DNA of 41,729 nucleotides, taken from the NCBI GenBank assembly GCA_022826385.1, contig JAJDUZ010000038.1, positions 1 through 41,729 on the forward strand, written 5' to 3'. The notes below the pieces were generated by a model. The model worked only from the letters and a program-made list of their open reading frames with translations, made no database searches and was not told the origin of the DNA. A program made the position numbers and the translations under genes. Numbering within the stretch: the first letter of the stretch is position 1; each line of letters begins with the position of its first letter. Positions 7,020-15,817 of the stretch are shown piece by piece. This DNA comes from Silicimonas sp. GTDB lineage: Bacteria > Pseudomonadota > Alphaproteobacteria > Rhodobacterales > Rhodobacteraceae.

Positions 7020-8183
7020 TCAGCGGGGGCGCACGCGGTAGATGCCGCCATTCGGATCATCGGTCAGAACCAGAAGCGAACCGTCCGGGTCCACGTCAAC
7101 ATCGCGGATGCGGCCCATCTGCCCGAGATAGCGCTTCTCGCCCGTGACCCGATCCCCGTCGAGCGTCAGGCGCACCAAACCACCCGGATTGAGCGAGGCC
7201 GCCAACACGTCACCGTTCCAGCCTTGAAAGAGCGTACCGTCGTAGAATGTGAAATCCCCCGGCGCGATCACCGGGTCCCAGTAGTACCGGGGCTGTTCCA
7301 TACCGTCGGCCTGCGTTTGCCCCGCCTGCACGGGCGAGCCGTTATAGTTCTCACCATAGCTGATCACCGGCCAGCCGTAATTCGCGCCCTTCTCGATCCG
7401 GTTCAATTCGTCGCCGCCGCGTGGCCCATGTTCCAGCGTCCAGAGCTCGCCCGTGCGGGGATGCAGCGCCGCGCCCTGAGGGTTGCGATGCCCGTAACTC
7501 CAAATCTCGTCCCGCGCACCTGCTTGCCCCACAAACGGATTCGAGCGGGGGATGCCGCCCTCGAGCGTCACACGGACGACCTTGCCGATCGTGGCCGACA
7601 GGTCCTGCGAATTGGGCGGGTCGCCGCGATCCCCGATGGTGATATAGGCGTGCTCGCCATCCAGAACGATCCGCGAGCCGAAATGCGCGCCTGAATTGCC
7701 GCGCGGGGTTTGGCGGAAGATATCCTGAACATCCGTCAGGCGGCTGTTGTCGTCTGACAGAATGCCCGTCGCCGCACTTGTCGCCAGCCCGCCCCGCACG
7801 GACTTGGCATAGGTGAAGAATACCCGCCGTGACATGGCAAAATCCTCGGCCACCGCGACATCCAGCAAACCGCCCTGTCCGCGCACCGCAATGTCGGGCA
7901 GCCCTGCGATCTGGCGGATATCTCCGGACGCGCTGACATGGTTCAGGCGACCAATCCGTTCCGTCACGAGATAGCCGCCCTCCGGCAGGATCGCGAGACC
8001 CCAAGGGTGCACCAGCCCTTCGGCCACGGCTGAGACCTGAAGACGCTGATCGCCCGCAATCTCGGGCGCACGGGTTTGATTGGCGAAGGCCGGTTCAAAT
8101 TCGGGAACGTTTTTCGGACCTTGTGGCACTTGCGCCGTGGCCGGGGTCGCGAAGAGAAGGGCGATGGACAGGATACGGATCAT
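7020..8183 (-). CDS. PQQ-dependent aldose sugar dehydrogenase (soluble Gdh/Asd type), exported
   Basis: A six-bladed beta-propeller quinoprotein of the soluble glucose/aldose dehydrogenase family, 387 residues, acting in the periplasm. A signal peptide covers residues 1-17 (cleavage after TATA). Family landmarks are HPWGLAILPEGGYLVTER, GQGGLLDVAV, GAHFGSRIVLDG, and the segment GHRNPQGAA...LEHGPRGGDELN...GANYGWPV that holds the PQQ and calcium contacts. It should oxidise aldose sugars to lactones, provided PQQ is available. No pqq biosynthesis genes are in the window, and some family members are only weakly active. It is followed by an alpha/beta hydrolase on the same strand, whose possible link to lactone or ester hydrolysis is speculation. 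Confidence 0.82.
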   Translation of the reverse strand: MIRILSIALLFATPATAQVPQGPKNVPEFEPAFANQTRAPEIAGDQRLQVSAVAEGLVHPWGLAILPEGGYLVTERIGRLNHVSASGDIRQIAGLPDIAVRGQGGLLDVAVAEDFAMSRRVFFTYAKSVRGGLATSAATGILSDDNSRLTDVQDIFRQTPRGNSGAHFGSRIVLDGEHAYITIGDRGDPPNSQDLSATIGKVVRVTLEGGIPRSNPFVGQAGARDEIWSYGHRNPQGAALHPRTGELWTLEHGPRGGDELNRIEKGANYGWPVISYGENYNGSPVQAGQTQADGMEQPRYYWDPVIAPGDFTFYDGTLFQGWNGDVLAASLNPGGLVRLTLDGDRVTGEKRYLGQMGRIRDVDVDPDGSLLVLTDDPNGGIYRVRPR

Positions 8184-8272
8184 GATCGGGTCTCCTTTTG
8201 CCTGAACATAAACCGTTGCTGACCGATCCCAAGGGTCGATCCGTCACTGTTTCGTCAGCCCAAGCGAGATGC

Positions 8273-8321
8273 GAGGGGCTCTGCCCCTCGCGCTCCCCGA
8301 AGTATTTTTGAACAGAAGAAG
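8273..8321 (+). repeat. Intergenic hairpin repeat, copy A
   Basis: A perfect 7-bp hairpin with a three-base loop, GAGGGGC-TCT-GCCCCTC (8273-8289). It is followed by CGCGCTCCCCGAA and the tail GTATTTTTGAACAGAAGAAG. The same architecture recurs at 14824 and in part at 18824 and 21630. It lies between proS (whose stop is 15 bases away) and the sugar dehydrogenase gene. On the minus strand it could help end proS transcripts. Confidence 0.7.
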
Positions 8322-8336
8322 CCAGAAACGGCTGCC

Positions 8337-9686
8337 TCAGGAGGTGAGACCATAGATCTGGGCAACCCGGTCGATGGCGGCCTCGGCGCTGAGTTCTTCG
8401 CTCTCGCCGGTGCGGCGCGAGGTCAGCTCGACGACGCCCTTCTCGAGACCGCGCGGCCCGACCGTGATCCGCCATGGCAGGCCGATCAGGTCCATCGTGG
8501 CAAACTTGGCCCCTGCCCGCTCGTCGCGGTCGTCATAAAGCGGTTCAAGCCCGCGTTTCTCCAGCGCCAGTTGAATGCCGTGGCACGCGGCGTCACAGGC
8601 GCTGTCGCCCTGCCGCATGTTCAGAATGCCGACATGGAACGGTGTGACGCCTTCGGGCCAGATGATGCCCTTGTCGTCATGGCTGGCCTCGATGATCGCG
8701 CCGAGCAGACGCGAAACACCGATCCCGTGCGAGCCCATATGCACCGGCACCTGGTTGCCGTCTGCATCCTGCACGGTGGCGCCCATGGCCTCGGAATACT
8801 TGGTGCCGAAATAGAAGATTTGTCCCACCTCGATCCCGCGCGCGACCCGCCGGCGGTCTTCCGGAACCTCGTTGAAGATCGCCTCGTCATGGGTCTCGTC
8901 GGTGCGGGCATAGCGCGAGGTAAATTCTTCCAGCACAGCCTGACATTGGTCGACATTGTCATAGTCGATGGCGCGGTCCCCGAATTTCAGGTCGGTGATC
9001 TGGCTGTCATAGAAGACCTCGGATTCGCCGGTTTCGGCCAAAACAAGGAACTCGTGCGTGTAGTCCCCCCCGATCGGCCCACCATCGGCGCGCATCGGGA
9101 TCGCCTGCAGCCCCATGCGTTCATAGCTGCGCAGGTAGCTGACAAGGTGGCGGTTATAGGCGTGCAGCGCATCTTCCTTGGACAGGTCGAAGTTATAGCC
9201 GTCCTTCATCAGGAATTCGCGGCCCCGCATCACCCCGAAACGGGGGCGGACTTCGTCGCGGAATTTCCATTGGATGTGATAGAGGGTCAGCGGCAAGTCC
9301 CTGTAACTCTTGACATAAGAGCGGAAGATGTCGGTGATCAGTTCCTCGTTCGTCGGACCATAGAGCATGTCGCGGTCGTGGCGGTCGGTGATCCGGAGCA
9401 TTTCCTGCCCATAATCGTCATAGCGCCCACTTTCCCGCCAGAGATCGGCCGATTGCAGGGTTGGCATCAGCATCGGGATATGGCCCGCGCGCACTTGTTC
9501 CTCGTGCACGATCTTTTCGATATTTTTCAACACCTTGTAGCCAAGCGGCAGCCAGGAATAGATGCCCGCACTGGCTTGCTTGATCATGCCGGCGCGCAGC
9601 ATGTAGCGGTGGCTGACGATTTGTGCGTCGGCAGGCGTTTCCTTGAGGACGGGCAGGAAGTATCGGGACAGGCGCATGGGGGTCAT
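8337..9686 (-). CDS. proS: Prolyl-tRNA synthetase, short alphaproteobacterial type
   Basis: Charges tRNA-Pro with proline in the cytoplasm. The 449 residues begin [26 protein letters not shown]. Class II core features are visible: motif 1 around [23 protein letters not shown], motif 2 around [33 protein letters not shown], and motif 3 around [18 protein letters not shown]-terminal anticodon-binding domain of HisS/ProS type follows. The length is about 120 residues shorter than E. coli ProS because the INS editing domain between motifs 2 and 3 is missing, as is normal in Alphaproteobacteria. The start at 9686 has GAGAG upstream. The ATG at 9677 is an alternative with a poorer site. Confidence 0.95.
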   Translation of the reverse strand: MTPMRLSRYFLPVLKETPADAQIVSHRYMLRAGMIKQASAGIYSWLPLGYKVLKNIEKIVHEEQVRAGHIPMLMPTLQSADLWRESGRYDDYGQEMLRITDRHDRDMLYGPTNEELITDIFRSYVKSYRDLPLTLYHIQWKFRDEVRPRFGVMRGREFLMKDGYNFDLSKEDALHAYNRHLVSYLRSYERMGLQAIPMRADGGPIGGDYTHEFLVLAETGESEVFYDSQITDLKFGDRAIDYDNVDQCQAVLEEFTSRYARTDETHDEAIFNEVPEDRRRVARGIEVGQIFYFGTKYSEAMGATVQDADGNQVPVHMGSHGIGVSRLLGAIIEASHDDKGIIWPEGVTPFHVGILNMRQGDSACDAACHGIQLALEKRGLEPLYDDRDERAGAKFATMDLIGLPWRITVGPRGLEKGVVELTSRRTGESEELSAEAAIDRVAQIYGLTS

Positions 9687-9736
9687 TCGCTCTCAAATCA
9701 GGGTTCGCATTGGTCTAGGCGAAGTGCCGCGACCTC

Positions 9737-9752
9737 GCAAGCGGGCGCTTGC
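9737..9752. other. Near-perfect 16-bp palindrome between proS and perM
   Basis: GCAAGCG (9737-9743) and CGCTTGC (9746-9752) are perfect arms two bases apart. It lies 50 bases upstream of proS in the divergent promoter region and may be an operator. No regulator is assigned. Confidence 0.35.
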
Positions 9753-9767
9753 AGGCGCTTTGGTATT

Positions 9768-9796
9768 GCGTCGGCCTGGCGTCGGTGTCGCGTCGG
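9768..9796 (+). promoter_or_regulatory. Three GCGTCGG heptamers at 11-bp period upstream of perM
   Basis: GCGTCGG occurs at 9768-9774, 9779-9785 and 9790-9796, with four-base spacers. An 11-bp period of 7+4 is the arrangement bound head-to-tail by OmpR/PhoB-type response regulators. It lies about 100 bases before the perM start, in the divergent region with proS. Confidence 0.45.
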
Positions 9797-9895
9797 TGCG
9801 CGAAGAGAGGCCGAGGCAGGCACGGAAGCCGCATGTCGGCCGGCATATCGGTTTGAACCCTTGCATCCACGCGCCTCCAAGGCGACATAGATCGC

Positions 9896-10963
9896 ATGGC
9901 ACTCCCGGTTGAAACGCAAGTGAAGTATTGGGGCATCGCGACGGCGGTGTTCCTTCTGGTGATGTGGGCGCTTGGCAACGTTATTCTGCCCTTCGTGCTG
10001 GGCGCAGCACTGGCCTATTGCCTTGATCCGGTTGCCGACTGGCTGGAGAACCACGGGTTTTCGCGCGGTTGGGCCACGGGCATCATCACCTTCTTCGCAA
10101 CACTCATATTCATCCTTGCGGCGCTTCTGATCGTGCCGATGCTTCTGGGACAGGCGGCCGGTTTGATCGAAACGGCGCCCGAGATGGCCTCGAACCTGCA
10201 AACGGTGCTGGTCGAGCGCTTCCCCGAGCTTGGCGATGCGAACTCGACCATCCGGCGGTCGCTGGCCTCGCTGGGGACGACGATCCAGTCGCGCGGAGAC
10301 GAGTTGCTGAACGCTGTGTTGGCCAGCTTCTCGGGCCTTGTGAACGTGATCGTGCTGTTCGTGATCGTGCCGGTCGTGGCGTTCTATCTGCTGTACGACT
10401 GGGACAACATGGTCGGCAAGATCGATGCGCTTTTGCCGCGCGATCATGCGCCTGTCATCCGCGACCTTGCGCGACAGATCGACAAGACCATGGCGGGTTT
10501 CGTGCGGGGTCAGGGCACCGTCTGCCTGATCCTGGGTATTTACTACGCCGTGGCTTTGATGGCGGTCGGGCTGAACTTCGGTCTGGTCGTGGGCTTCATC
10601 GCGGGCGCTCTGACCTTCATTCCTTATGTGGGTGCATTGGTCGGCGGCGTGCTGGCGATCGGGCTGGCCTTGTTCCAGTTCTGGGGCGACTGGCTTTGGA
10701 TCGTGCTGGTCTGGGCCATCTTCCAATCCGGCCAGTTCGTCGAGGGCAACATCCTGACACCGCGGCTGGTCGGCTCGTCGGTCGGGCTTCACCCGGTCTG
10801 GCTGATCTTTGCGTTGTCGGCTTTCGGGGCGCTCTTCGGCTTTGTCGGCCTGCTGGTCGCCGTGCCGGTGGCCGCAATGATCGGTGTTCTGGTTCGCTTC
10901 GCCATCGAGCAATACAAGGACAGCCGACTGTATCAGGGGTTGTCCGGCAAGGACGCCGAGTGA
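9896..10963 (+). CDS. perM: AI-2E family transporter / PerM-like membrane protein
   Basis: A polytopic inner-membrane protein of 355 residues in the AI-2 exporter (TqsA/PerM) family. Helices near residues 12-55 (two), 62-85 and 150-175 are followed by a cluster of four in the C-terminal half (LILGIYYAVALMAVGL onwards). The conserved segments GNILTPRLVGSSVGLHPVWLI and AVPVAAMIGVLVRF near the C-terminus are diagnostic. Transport of autoinducer is not implied by family membership, since members move varied small molecules or ions. It overlaps the next gene in a TGATG (stop 10961-10963, start 10963), and hdaA follows closely. A permease of this family before hdaA is a familiar alphaproteobacterial arrangement. 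Confidence 0.85.
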   Translation: MALPVETQVKYWGIATAVFLLVMWALGNVILPFVLGAALAYCLDPVADWLENHGFSRGWATGIITFFATLIFILAALLIVPMLLGQAAGLIETAPEMASNLQTVLVERFPELGDANSTIRRSLASLGTTIQSRGDELLNAVLASFSGLVNVIVLFVIVPVVAFYLLYDWDNMVGKIDALLPRDHAPVIRDLARQIDKTMAGFVRGQGTVCLILGIYYAVALMAVGLNFGLVVGFIAGALTFIPYVGALVGGVLAIGLALFQFWGDWLWIVLVWAIFQSGQFVEGNILTPRLVGSSVGLHPVWLIFALSAFGALFGFVGLLVAVPVAAMIGVLVRFAIEQYKDSRLYQGLSGKDAE

Positions 10964-11289
10964 TGGCGGTCTCGGACGAACAGATCGCGCATGCGCTGGA
11001 TGTCTTCGGCGGCGTTGGTCCGCTGACGACCCGCAAGATGTTCGGTGGTCTCGGGCTTTACTCCGAGGGCCGGATTTTCGCGGTTCTGATGTCGGATGGG
11101 ACCTTGCGGCTGAAGGGGGCCGGCCCGATGGTCAAGGTGCTGGACAGCGAGGGCTGGGAACGCTGGACCTATACGCGCGAGGGGTCGGACAAGGTGACGG
11201 CGATGCCTTATTGGCGGTTGCCGGACGCGCTTCTGGACGACCCTGAAACGGCGGCAGATTGGGCGCATCGCGCGCTGGCCGAGCTTTAG
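10963..11289 (+). CDS. TfoX N-terminal domain family protein
   Basis: 108 residues consisting essentially of one TfoX_N domain: RKMFGGLGLYSEGRIFAVLMSDGTLRLKG in the first half and DKVTAMPYWRLPDALLDDP in the second. In Haemophilus and Vibrio the full-length TfoX/Sxy activates competence genes. Stand-alone N-domains like this one are common in Alphaproteobacteria and have no established role. There is no signal peptide or membrane segment. It sits in a tight operon between perM (TGATG overlap) and hdaA (two bases after the stop), so expression with replication control is likely, but a functional link is inference. Confidence 0.82.
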   Translation: MAVSDEQIAHALDVFGGVGPLTTRKMFGGLGLYSEGRIFAVLMSDGTLRLKGAGPMVKVLDSEGWERWTYTREGSDKVTAMPYWRLPDALLDDPETAADWAHRALAEL

Positions 11290-11291
11290 CC

Positions 11292-11966
11292 ATGGCGGAA
11301 CAGCTGACGTTCAACCTGCCGGTGCGCGAAAGCCGGTCTCGCGGGGATTTCTTCGTGTCGGATGCCAATGCGCTGGCGCTGGCGCGGTTGGACGCGCCCG
11401 AGACATGGCCCAACAACAAACTGGTGCTGGTGGGGCCGGACGGCGCGGGCAAGACCCATCTGGCGCATGTTTGGGCCGATGAGGTCGGTGCGCGCATGTT
11501 GATCCCTTCCGATTTGGTGTCGCTCGACGTGCCGGGGGTGGACCAGCCGGTTGTCTGCGACGATGTTCAGCGGTTAAGCGCGCCGCAGGAAGAGGCGCTG
11601 TTCCACCTGCACAACCATCTTGGCGCCTCCGGCCTGCCGTTCCTTTTGACATCCCGCGAGGCGCCCGCCCGGTGGGAGGTGTCGCTGCCGGACCTGCGCA
11701 GCCGGATGGCTGCTACTGACAGCGTGCGGATCGACACGCCGGACGACGCTTTGCTGTCTGCCGTTCTGGTCAAGCAATTCGCGGATCGGCAACTGGCGGT
11801 CAGCCCTACGGTGGTCGCGTGGTTGGTCGGGCATATGGAGCGGTCCTTTGCCGAAGGCCAGCGGATCGTCGAGGCGCTGGACGCCGCGTCGCTGTCAGAG
11901 GGGCGTGCGATCACGCGTCCTTTGGCGCAACGTGTCTTGGAACAGAGCGGACGCGAGACGCCTTAG
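11292..11966 (+). CDS. hdaA: DnaA-related regulator of replication initiation (Hda homologue)
   Basis: An AAA+ protein of 224 residues related to DnaA domain III but lacking the DNA-binding domain IV. By homology with Caulobacter HdaA and E. coli Hda it would act with the sliding clamp to stimulate ATP hydrolysis by DnaA and prevent re-initiation. The Walker A motif GPDGAGKTHL is at residues 48-57. The Walker B region VVCDDVQRLS is slightly degenerate, as in the family. The N-terminal QLTFNLP is the expected clamp-binding peptide (QL.LP type). The downstream parts follow the DnaA fold, with LPDLRSRM as sensor region. It is the last gene of the perM-tfoX-hdaA operon, with ppk further downstream as in many relatives. 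Confidence 0.88.
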   Translation: MAEQLTFNLPVRESRSRGDFFVSDANALALARLDAPETWPNNKLVLVGPDGAGKTHLAHVWADEVGARMLIPSDLVSLDVPGVDQPVVCDDVQRLSAPQEEALFHLHNHLGASGLPFLLTSREAPARWEVSLPDLRSRMAATDSVRIDTPDDALLSAVLVKQFADRQLAVSPTVVAWLVGHMERSFAEGQRIVEALDAASLSEGRAITRPLAQRVLEQSGRETP

Positions 11967-12026
11967 CGTGCATACATCCCATAGTTGTGGAAAATTTCCG
12001 CCTTTCCCGCGTGGGCCCGGCAATCG

Positions 12027-12072
12027 TTAACTTCGCATTTACCAAATTTCGGCACCCAGTACGCATGGTTAA
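12027..12072. promoter_or_regulatory. CtrA-like sites upstream of the receiver gene
   Basis: 12027-12042 reads TTAA-CTTCGCA-TTTAC, one base from the CtrA consensus TTAA-N7-TTAAC. 12065-12072 is ATGGTTAA, the complement of the half-site TTAACCAT. Both precede the response regulator gene. This region is clearly richer in A+T than its surroundings. CtrA control is plausible in this group but is inferred from motif matching alone. Confidence 0.4.
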
Positions 12073-12085
12073 CTATGGAAGAACG

Positions 12086-12499
12086 ATGCGACTGCTCCTT
12101 GTTGAAGATGATTTGTGTACCGCCCATAACATTGCCACGGCTGCTGAGAACCATGGGTATCTCTGCGATGTTGCGACAACCACCAGTGAAGCGATGGAGC
12201 TGTTGCGTCACGCCGACTATCAGGTGGCCATTCTCGACCACTATCTGCAGGGCGAAACGTCGCTTTTTCTGGCCTCGCATCTGCGGCTGAGGCACCCCGA
12301 AACCAAGATCATTACGATCACCGGCGCGGCCCTGTTTGCCAATGGATATGGCATGGAGCGGCTGGGGACCTATTTCCTGATGCGCAAACCGTTCCAAAGC
12401 TCGGACCTTGTGGCCATCGTCAACTACTTGCGCGAGACGTCGGACCTTTGCCTGCCGCAAGGCGATGACACCGGCGGTTCGGTGGCACTCGGGGGCTAA
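12086..12499 (+). CDS. Stand-alone response-regulator receiver protein
   Basis: A single receiver domain of 137 residues with no output domain, as in DivK/CpdR-type or CheY-like signalling proteins. [10 protein letters not shown] supplies the acidic pocket (E7, D8). The phosphoacceptor is Asp51 in VAILDHYL. The switch Thr79 is in ITITGA, and the invariant lysine is Lys101 in MRKPF. The tail after residue 115 is short and probably disordered. The start at 12086 is chosen for the GGAAG just upstream and the canonical beta-1 N-terminus. In-frame ATGs upstream fall in non-coding sequence. No kinase is adjacent. It sits between hdaA and ppk with CtrA-like sites before it, hinting at cell-cycle or stress signalling, which is inference. 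Confidence 0.8.
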   Translation: MRLLLVEDDLCTAHNIATAAENHGYLCDVATTTSEAMELLRHADYQVAILDHYLQGETSLFLASHLRLRHPETKIITITGAALFANGYGMERLGTYFLMRKPFQSSDLVAIVNYLRETSDLCLPQGDDTGGSVALGG

Positions 12500-12572
12500 C
12501 TGGGCGGCAATTTGCGCGCCCCGGCGCTGCGGCGCAGCAGCACTGGACAATCCGGCCGTTTCCACGTCATAC

Positions 12573-12590
12573 GTGTCATTCTCACGTCAC
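12573..12590 (+). promoter_or_regulatory. Candidate Pho box upstream of ppk
   Basis: GTGTCAT (12573-12579), four bases, then ACGTCAC (12584-12590) gives two heptamers on an 11-bp period. They match the PhoB box pattern cTGTCAT-N4-cTGTCAc at most positions. A further CGTCAT lies just upstream at 12566. It is 23 bases before the ppk start, which makes phosphate-starvation control of polyphosphate synthesis sensible, but binding is untested. Confidence 0.55.
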
Positions 12591-12612
12591 AATTGATTGC
12601 GAAACGGACGAA

Positions 12613-14787
12613 ATGACCGTTGTTACCGATTTCCTGAAGGCCGAGCGCGCGCCCGCCACGACGCTTGCGGAAAAGGACTTTGCCGGTCCCGACAGGTTCA
12701 TCAACCGCGAAATGTCGTGGCTGGCCTTCAACTGGCGCGTGCTGGAAGAGGCACAGAACCACAAGGTGCCGCTGCTGGAGCGGCTGCGGTTTCTCTCGAT
12801 CTCGGCCACCAACCTCGATGAATTCTTCACCGTGCGCGTGGCCGGTTTGCGGGAACTGGCAGATGCCGGCAACACGACACCGGCGGCGGACGGGCTGAGC
12901 CCGGCAGAACAGCTGGTGTTGATCAACGCGGATGCTCGCAAACTGATGTCGCAGCAGCAGGACGTGTGGATCGATCTCAAGTCCGAAATGGCGTCGGTCG
13001 GGATCGTGCTGGAAACCCGCGAGACCCTGAGCAAGGCGGACCGGAAGCATCTTGAAGAGGTGTTCCTGACGCAGGTCTTCCCGATCCTCTCGCCCCTGGC
13101 GATCGACCCGGCGCACCCGTTCCCCTTCATCGCCAATGAGGGCGACTCGCTGGCGCTGGAACTGGCCCGAAAGTCTGACAAGCGCCCGCTGCGTGCCCTG
13201 CTGCCGATCCCGCATCAAATCGACCGTTTCGTGCCCTTGCCCGCCACTTCGGGCCATCGCTTCCTGCCGCTGGAAGAAGTGCTGCTGATGCATCTCGACC
13301 GGCTGTTCCCGGGCTATGAAATGCTGGGGCAATGTTCCTTCCGGGTCCTGCGCGACAGCGATCTGGAACTGGAAGAAGAGGCCGAAGACCTGGTTCGCGA
13401 GTTCGAGGTTGCCCTGAAGCGACGTCGCCGTGGCGAGGTCATCCGGCTGACCATTTCGGCGGGCGCGCCCAAGGGATTGCGCGCGCTTGTGATGGAAGAA
13501 CTTGATGTCGACGAGACCGAAGTCGTCGAAGTGCGCGGCATGATCGGCCTATCGGACCTGTCGGAACTGGTGCTGGAAGACCGGCCCGACCTGATGTGGC
13601 CGCCCTTCCAGCCCCGCGTGCCCGAGCGCGTGCAGGACCACGACGGCGACATGTTCGCGGCGATCCGCCAAAAGGACATGCTACTGCACCACCCCTATGA
13701 AACCTTCGACATGGTGGTGCGCTTCCTGCGGCAGGCCGCAAGCGATCCGAATGTTCTGGCGATCAAGCAAACGCTCTATCGCACCTCGCGCAACAGCCCG
13801 ATCGTTTCCGCGTTGTGCGAGGCAGCCGAGGACGGCAAGTCGGTCACCGCACTGGTCGAACTCAAGGCTCGCTTCGACGAGGCCGCAAACATTCGCCAGT
13901 CACGCCGGCTGGAACGGTCCGGCGCGCATGTGGTCTATGGGTTCCTGAACTATAAGACCCACGCCAAGATCAGCACGGTTGTCCGCCGCGAGGGCGACAA
14001 GCTGGTCACCTATACGCATTTCGGCACCGGCAACTATCACCCGATCACGGCGCGGTTCTATACCGACCTGAGCCTCTTCACCTGTGACGAAGCCTTGGGG
14101 CGCGACGCAACTAAGGTTTTCAACTATCTGTCGGGATATGCCGAACCGCAGGACATGGAAAACCTTGCGATCTCGCCCCTGTCGCTGAAAAACACGCTGC
14201 TCGAGCGGATTGCCGAAGAGGCCGAGAACGCGCTTAACGGCAAACCGGCGGCGATCTGGGCGAAGATGAATTCGCTGATTGAACCGGACGTGATCGACGC
14301 GCTTTATCTGGCAAGCCAGGCCGGGGTGAAGATCGATCTGGTCATCCGCGGCATTTGTGGCCTGCGCCCCGGTGTCAAAGGTCTGAGCGACAATATCCGG
14401 GTGAAATCGATCGTCGGTCGTTTCCTCGAACATTCGCGAATTGTCTGCTTTGGCAACGGCGCGGCGCTGCCCAGCAAGAAGGCCCGGGTTTACATCTCGT
14501 CCGCCGACTGGATGGGGCGCAACCTGAACCGCCGCGTCGAAACACTGGTTGAATGCCGGAACCCCACGGTGAAAGCCCAGATCACCAGCCAGATCATGGC
14601 AGCCAATATGGCCGACGCCGCGCAAAGCTGGATCCTGAAGCCGGATGGCAGTTATACCCGCATGTCCGTCCCGGAGGGCGAAATGGCCTTCAACTGCCAC
14701 AAGTTCTTCATGGAGAACCCCAGCCTCTCGGGCCGTGGATCGGCGGGCGCCAAGGACGTGCCGGAACTGACCCATAGCGAGGAATAA
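12613..14787 (+). CDS. ppk: Polyphosphate kinase (PPK1)
   Basis: Reversibly makes long-chain polyphosphate from ATP on the cytoplasmic side. The 724 residues show the family order: N-terminal domain with [16 protein letters not shown], the head domain, then two phospholipase-D-like catalytic domains. The autophosphorylated histidine is His450 in NYKTHAKIS, matching E. coli His435. The second conserved histidine is His607 in [13 protein letters not shown]. The block [18 protein letters not shown] is also typical. The start at 12613 is preceded by a candidate Pho box. Its degradative partner ppx lies 1 kb downstream on the same strand, separated by a purine nucleoside phosphorylase gene on the other strand. 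Confidence 0.95.
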   Translation: MTVVTDFLKAERAPATTLAEKDFAGPDRFINREMSWLAFNWRVLEEAQNHKVPLLERLRFLSISATNLDEFFTVRVAGLRELADAGNTTPAADGLSPAEQLVLINADARKLMSQQQDVWIDLKSEMASVGIVLETRETLSKADRKHLEEVFLTQVFPILSPLAIDPAHPFPFIANEGDSLALELARKSDKRPLRALLPIPHQIDRFVPLPATSGHRFLPLEEVLLMHLDRLFPGYEMLGQCSFRVLRDSDLELEEEAEDLVREFEVALKRRRRGEVIRLTISAGAPKGLRALVMEELDVDETEVVEVRGMIGLSDLSELVLEDRPDLMWPPFQPRVPERVQDHDGDMFAAIRQKDMLLHHPYETFDMVVRFLRQAASDPNVLAIKQTLYRTSRNSPIVSALCEAAEDGKSVTALVELKARFDEAANIRQSRRLERSGAHVVYGFLNYKTHAKISTVVRREGDKLVTYTHFGTGNYHPITARFYTDLSLFTCDEALGRDATKVFNYLSGYAEPQDMENLAISPLSLKNTLLERIAEEAENALNGKPAAIWAKMNSLIEPDVIDALYLASQAGVKIDLVIRGICGLRPGVKGLSDNIRVKSIVGRFLEHSRIVCFGNGAALPSKKARVYISSADWMGRNLNRRVETLVECRNPTVKAQITSQIMAANMADAAQSWILKPDGSYTRMSVPEGEMAFNCHKFFMENPSLSGRGSAGAKDVPELTHSEE

Positions 14788-14823
14788 GGCGCGCGTTCCG
14801 CGCACGCTTTTGATTTTTGGATT

Positions 14824-14872
14824 GAGGGGCGCTGCCCCTCAAGCTCCCCGACGTATTTTCGAAGAGATGAAG
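14824..14872 (+). repeat. Intergenic hairpin repeat, copy B
   Basis: GAGGGGC-GCT-GCCCCTC (14824-14840), then AAGCTCCCCGAC and the tail GTATTTTCGAAGAGATGAAG, is closely similar to copy A at 8273. It sits between the converging ppk and purine nucleoside phosphorylase genes, where a two-way terminator would be useful. A smaller hairpin GCGCG-TTC-CGCGC (14791-14803) precedes it, just after the ppk stop. Confidence 0.7.
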
Positions 14873-14909
14873 GCACTATGCGCGCCAGTGATTGATCATT
14901 TGCGCCCCC

Positions 14910-15710
14910 TCAGAGCCCTTTGCGCAGCGCCCGGAGCAGAATGCGTTCCAGCTTGGCCGCGCCTATGGGTGCGCTCGCCTTGGTGTGTTCGTGGCTGATA
15001 TGCTCGTTCCCGAGCCCCGCAGCCATGTTGGTGACAACAGAGATGGCCGCGCATTTGAGACCGAGGAAGCGGGCCAGAATGACCTCGGGCACGGTCGACA
15101 TGCCGACGGCATCTGCACCCAGCGCCTTCAGCGCCCGGATCTCGGCCGGGGTTTCGAACATCGGACCCGGCCACCAGGAATAAACGCCTTCGGTCAGGGG
15201 GATGTCTTCGGCGTCTGCCGCATTTTTCAAGTCTGCCCGAAGCGCGGCGTCATAGGCTTCGGTCATGTTGACGAACCGCTGGTCGGTGACTTCCCCGATC
15301 AGGGGTGACAGGCCTGCATAATTGATGTGATCCGAAATCAGCATCAGGTCGCCCGGCGGAATGTCGGGGCGAAACGAGCCACAGGCATTGGTGAGGACCA
15401 GCGTTTCGACGCCCAGTGCCTGCAGGACTTCCAGAGGTACACGCATCGCATCCGCGCGCCCGTGCTCGTAATAATGCTCGCGGCCGCCGAGAACCGCGAC
15501 CTCGACGCCTTCAAGCTGACCGATCGTCAGTTGCGGCGCGTGGCCCGAGACACCGGCGCGGGGAAACCCCGGTAGGTCCGAGTAATCGATCGCCGCACCC
15601 GCCACGCTGTCGGCCAAGGCGCTGAGGCCCGAGCCGAGGATCAGCCCCACCTTCGCTGACGCGTCGGGGATGCGGGTTCGGACTGTGTTCAGCGCTTTTT
15701 CGGTGCTCAT
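14910..15710 (-). CDS. punA: Purine nucleoside phosphorylase (trimeric type)
   Basis: Cleaves purine (deoxy)nucleosides with phosphate to the free base and (deoxy)ribose-1-phosphate in purine salvage. About 266 residues of the trimeric PNP/MTAP class: phosphate-binding GLILGSGLSAL near residue 22, GGREHYYEHG, and TNACGSFRPDIPPGDLMLISDHIN. The base-binding segment is GPMFETPAEIRALKALGADAVGMSTVPEVILARFLGL, and VVTNMAAGL carries the purine-contact Asn. The frame is open upstream to 15905 into ppx, but that extension is arginine- and cysteine-rich. The ATG at 15710 with AGAGAG before it gives the normal N-terminus. It is divergent from ppx. Confidence 0.9.
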   Translation of the reverse strand: MSTEKALNTVRTRIPDASAKVGLILGSGLSALADSVAGAAIDYSDLPGFPRAGVSGHAPQLTIGQLEGVEVAVLGGREHYYEHGRADAMRVPLEVLQALGVETLVLTNACGSFRPDIPPGDLMLISDHINYAGLSPLIGEVTDQRFVNMTEAYDAALRADLKNAADAEDIPLTEGVYSWWPGPMFETPAEIRALKALGADAVGMSTVPEVILARFLGLKCAAISVVTNMAAGLGNEHISHEHTKASAPIGAAKLERILLRALRKGL

Positions 15711-15722
15711 GACGCTCTCTCT

Positions 15723-15778
15723 GGCACAAGCGTGCCGCGCGCCACAAGCACAGCTTTCGATTGCGTTGTGCCGCGCGC
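15723..15778. promoter_or_regulatory. Inverted and direct repeats in the PNP-ppx divergent promoter
   Basis: GGCACAA (15723-15729) is inverted at 15766-15772 (TTGTGCC). The 11-mer GTGCCGCGCGC occurs directly at 15732-15742 and 15768-15778, exactly 36 bp apart. This suggests paired binding sites in the 107-base region between the two divergent starts. No protein can be assigned. Confidence 0.3.
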
Positions 15779-15817
15779 TTATGCAATCTCGCACCCGGGG
15801 ATGTTCGGGGAAACCAG

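Noticed and set aside
8571..9890. 439-codon frame antisense to proS and extending into the perM promoter
   Set aside because: Opposes a certain aminoacyl-tRNA synthetase; composition is that of a shadow frame.
9698..10912. 404-codon minus-strand frame rich in His, Gln, Asp and Arg opposite perM
   Set aside because: Biased composition typical of the reverse of a hydrophobic membrane protein; no family features.
14788..14909. Coding capacity or tRNA in the ppk-PNP gap and other intergenic regions
   Set aside because: I looked for a T-loop GTTCRA with acceptor pairing in the gaps and found none; this gap is accounted for by hairpin repeat copy B.
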